Below, piece by piece: positions 61,164-64,000 of a DNA stretch of 64,000 nt; the stretch's first letter is position 1; every line of letters begins with the position of its first letter. Source of the stretch: Clavelina lepadiformis (Eukaryota; Chordata; Ascidiacea; Aplousobranchia; Clavelinidae). The position numbers and the translations under genes are program-made. The stretch covers positions 23,622,860 to 23,686,859 of the forward strand of contig NC_135244.1 of NCBI RefSeq assembly GCF_947623445.1, written 5' to 3'. Under the pieces are notes generated by a model, which was not told the DNA's origin, made no database searches, and saw nothing but the letters and a program-made list of their open reading frames with translations.

Positions 61164-62090
61164 GTATATGTCAGCAGACAGTTTTTGACAAAGAGTCGTC
61201 GGTGAAGAGACACAGATATTGGCGTGATAATCTGCACTGAAGTTTCAGTTCTTACATCTTTTCCACATTAAAACAACTATATCATATAGCTTAGCTTTGC
61301 TTTGTTTATTATAAATCGGGAAGAACAACAAAAAATCAGGCGAACATTCGCACTTTGATAGATCTCAATCTCACGCATTTGCAGCACTTTCCAACTTGGT
61401 ATTTTGTTTGGTTTAGACAAATATATTTATGGCTTAAGAAATTTGTGAGGTGCAAACTGGTTTTAATGCAAATTTATTGCAATCAACAAGTTCTGTTTTT
61501 TCTTTTCCCTGTGCATAGAAAAATCCATGAACCAACAACAGTTATTGGGTCATCAGAAAAGAATGTTTACCATTAAACCACATTGAAAGTTACCAATGTG
61601 ACAAACCAACTGTTTGCTTTAGATCCATCGGCAATATTATCCGCTCATTTTGGGCAAGAATTGCTTCACGCCCAGTTGCCCACTCTCATTCACATTTCGA
61701 AACAAACCTCATGTGGAGGTTTCTTACAATATGCTCACAAGAGATCTCTGTAAATCTAGCGTGATTCTCTCAAAAGACTCCAATATACCATGGCTGCACA
61801 CGAGAATTTTCTATGGAAAACCCACAGGCTAACAGGGCAAAACACATCGTAGTTAAAACTCATTGGATTGTGACATCACTCAGACTGATATGATTGAATT
61901 ATAAATGAATATGGGACAAGATAAATATATTTTCACACTGCTGCTACCATGTGGTTGTTGGATTGGAGGAGACAAAGTGTTAATTTTACTTGTTCAATGA
62001 AAGATTAGCATTCATCATTTTTTTAGACATCCGGCATACAGTAGATGTGTTAAAACGTCATAATCGCCGCTGAAAGTGTAAAAATTAAGA

Positions 62091-63969
62091 ATGTCAGACG
62101 AATGGGATGATGATGATTTCGGAACATTTGAAAGTGCAACGGATGTGAAAAGTCCTTCTGGTTCTGAAACTTCATCCAGTGTGAGCTCGTCTGCCACCCC
62201 GGCCTGGTTGCTGGCTGCCCAGAGTTCTCCACAAATCACGAAACCTGCGCCATCCACAGGTGTGAATTTTAAGTTACGTGCAGCAGATGCTCATGTTGTA
62301 GTGGTGAGGTCGTAGGTCGTAGTGAAGTTTTAACAATTAATTAGAATGACAAGAAGATGAATTAACTGGAACGACTAGATCAGTGGTTCTCAAACTGTGG
62401 TACGCGTACCACTAGTGGTACGCGAGAGCTTTTTAAGTGGTACCGCGTACCGCTGAACATGATTTTCGATGTGCTGTGAGTAATGTGTTGCCCCGGATAG
62501 ACAAGCTTGTGCAGAAGAAACAGTTGCTTCTATCAAATTAAATTGTGTTTTCTTGCTATTCATTGGTGTTATGGTATAGTAATAACGGTAATAACTAATA
62601 AATACCGGTACATTTGAGTAAAATAAGTCATTCAGGAGCCAGGTGGTACGCAGTGTAGCAAAAAAAACGAATGAGTGGTACGCGATCGCAAAAAGTTTGA
62701 GAAACACTGGACTAGATGAATAAGGAAATTATGGTGGTTGAATAAATATTTTATGAAGTTGAGAAAGTTTGAAACACGTTACTTCTTTCAATGAGCAATG
62801 TGCTGGAAACCGCTGGTTATTCGAAGAATAAATATTAAAACCAATATTTTGTTGGAATTAACCATTTGTATGAATAAAAAATATGTCTAACTCCTAAATT
62901 GCAAGAATGTAGTGTACTGCCACATATTATTTCAAATGGACAAGCGTTGTTTGATCTTTCAACTTTGTGTTACAGAAGTGAAAAGTGACTCACTTGGTGT
63001 AGAGCCGTCCCAGCCTTCTAAGGTCTCTTATGTAGTTGTTTATAAAAAACAGAATCTATCGGTGCATCATCTAGAAAATATGCAGCCTGTGATAAAATTG
63101 AGAATTTTTTATAAATGGCGTTATTTTTTTTCTCCAGCCGACGTCAGCATTACCATTGAGTGTTGTTTCAGATAAAAAGTAAGTAGAGACATAAAAAAGT
63201 TATTTATTATTATTTTTAATTTTATTGTCACTCTCATTCTTTGGCATAATTTTATTAATTTTCTTTTCAGGAATGAATTTCCAACCCAAAGTGATAGATT
63301 TGCAACTTGGAATCAAACGGATACTTTGGGTAATGTATGAATACATTGTTATATTGCAATGTTCTGAAAGACTTTTGTTGTTAGCTGACATATTGCAAGG
63401 TGCACGTATTGCGACAACAATACATCAACGATCAACATCATTGTTTTTTGCGTCTGAGTAAGGAACTTCGTTCTGTGCTCTATGATGGTGATGTTGGTGT
63501 TTTCTATGATGCACAGAAAGGAAATACCCACAATGCATTGTGCTTAGTAGTAATATGTAAATACGTGCTGCAAAGTGTTATATGTTGAAGCAATCATTGC
63601 CCACATATTGTGACTACAAGGTTTAAACTCCCTATCATTTCAAGAACACAAACAAATAAATTCCAAGTGAATGTTTGAACAATCAACTTATGTTCAACAT
63701 CAAGTTTAAAATCTTTGATCGATTCACCTAAGAATCATTTTCCTTCGACGCTTGCGTTGAATTTTCTGACAGATTTAACTTTTTTGCAGGTGGAGGTGAC
63801 TTTGATGCTTTAAAAACTGGGCCCGACACAAGCGCAAGTGAGAAGCCATCGCTTCCAGCAGATGCCACCTTCGATGACATTTTCAACATCGCTTCAAATA
63901 TTAAACCGGCGAGTTTCTCTGAACCTTCTCCACAGATTGAAGATAAAAAGCCTCTACTGACCTCCGATG
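62091..63969 (+). CDS. Acidic DDFxxF-motif protein, clathrin-adaptor accessory-like (5' part)
   Basis: Five exons visible: 62091-62259, 62976-63022, 63138-63178, 63271-63329, 63790-63969. The last ends with a donor (GATG|GTGAGA), so the gene continues beyond the window. All joins keep phase. The protein starts MSDEWDDDDFGTFESATD; DDFxxF motifs of this sort bind the ear domains of AP-1 and GGA clathrin adaptors and open proteins such as CCDC91/p56 and aftiphilin. A second acidic aromatic motif, GGDFDALKTG, and TFDDIFNIAS follow in exon 5. The rest is Ser/Pro-rich and probably disordered. The family call is an inference from N-terminal motifs alone. Confidence 0.65.
62381..62709. mobile_element. 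hAT-type MITE with 8-bp TSD
   Basis: 329 bp between perfect 8-bp direct repeats gactagat (62373-62380, 62710-62717). Terminal inverted repeats are CAGTGGTTCTCAAACT at the 5' end and AGTTTGAGAAACACTG at the 3' end, typical hAT. Inside, ggtaccgcgtacc-like blocks recur near both ends as subterminal repeats. No coding capacity. Lies in intron 1 of the DDFxxF-motif gene. Confidence 0.95.
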
Positions 63970-64000
63970 GTGAGAAATATGTTTCCGGAGAAGTAAGCTG

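Larger units (their letters stand above)
59003..62090. other. Intergenic region upstream of DYNC2LI1
   Basis: 3.1 kb between divergent genes. It contains an inverted repeat (59259-59309) with a third related arm at 59341-59360, and a perfect palindrome (61137-61163). No gene is supported. Confidence 0.6.

Noticed and set aside
61650..61832. Short plus-strand ORF
   Set aside because: No resemblance to known proteins, isolated, no exon partners.

Overview
This is animal nuclear DNA. The genes have many short introns (often 60-450 bp) with GT..AG borders and the window is AT-rich. Gene content is metazoan: a HOIP-type RBR ubiquitin ligase, a dynein-2 light intermediate chain, PIG-V, TBC1D24, TM7SF3, MYORG-like GH31 and BTB-BACK-Kelch. 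Compact genes, head-to-head neighbours, frequent TAGGCCTA octamers and intronless long CDSs suggest an ascidian tunicate. That assignment is an inference; the sequence does not prove it. Exon models below were built by hand from frame, splice sites and family similarity. For the annotated multi-exon genes the exon lengths sum to whole codons, except the last gene, which runs off the window.

Layout, left to right: (1) 474-10174, minus: a 13-exon BTB-BACK-Kelch gene that is broken here. Exon 3 has an in-frame TAG, and exon 5 is split by a 2.6-kb insertion flanked by a 5-bp target duplication (GAAAT) and carrying two near-identical 417-bp direct repeats. (2) 11352-15003, plus: TM7SF3-like membrane protein. 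(3) 16395-20234, minus: HOIP/RNF31-like E3 in one coding exon. (4) 22566-23405 and 25778-26620, plus: a recent tandem pair of two-finger C2H2 proteins. (5) 26621-32213: a long stretch with no gene I can support. (6) 32214-35764, plus: ten-exon GH31 glycosidase of the MYORG type. (7) 36463-37314, minus: small coiled-coil protein. (8) 39252-41072, plus: TBC1D24-like TBC+TLDc protein. (9) 41604-43635, minus: PIG-V. (10) 44075-56932, plus: six tandem genes of the BLVRB-like NAD(P)-binding family, all with the same five-exon plan. (11) 51043-59002, minus: DYNC2LI1, whose third intron contains the last two BLVRB-like genes in antisense. (12) 62091-end, plus: 5' part of an acidic DDFxxF-motif protein that resembles clathrin-adaptor accessory proteins.

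Two non-autonomous hAT-type elements with perfect 8-bp target duplications were found (56267-56600, 62381-62709), plus one weaker candidate. No tRNA, rRNA or CRISPR was seen.

Most genes here are unrelated housekeeping genes. The distinctive region is 44-57 kb, a family expanding locally. All six copies lack the family's active-site His, two have gained a C-terminal membrane anchor and moved inside a cilium gene's intron, and at least one carries a nonsense codon.
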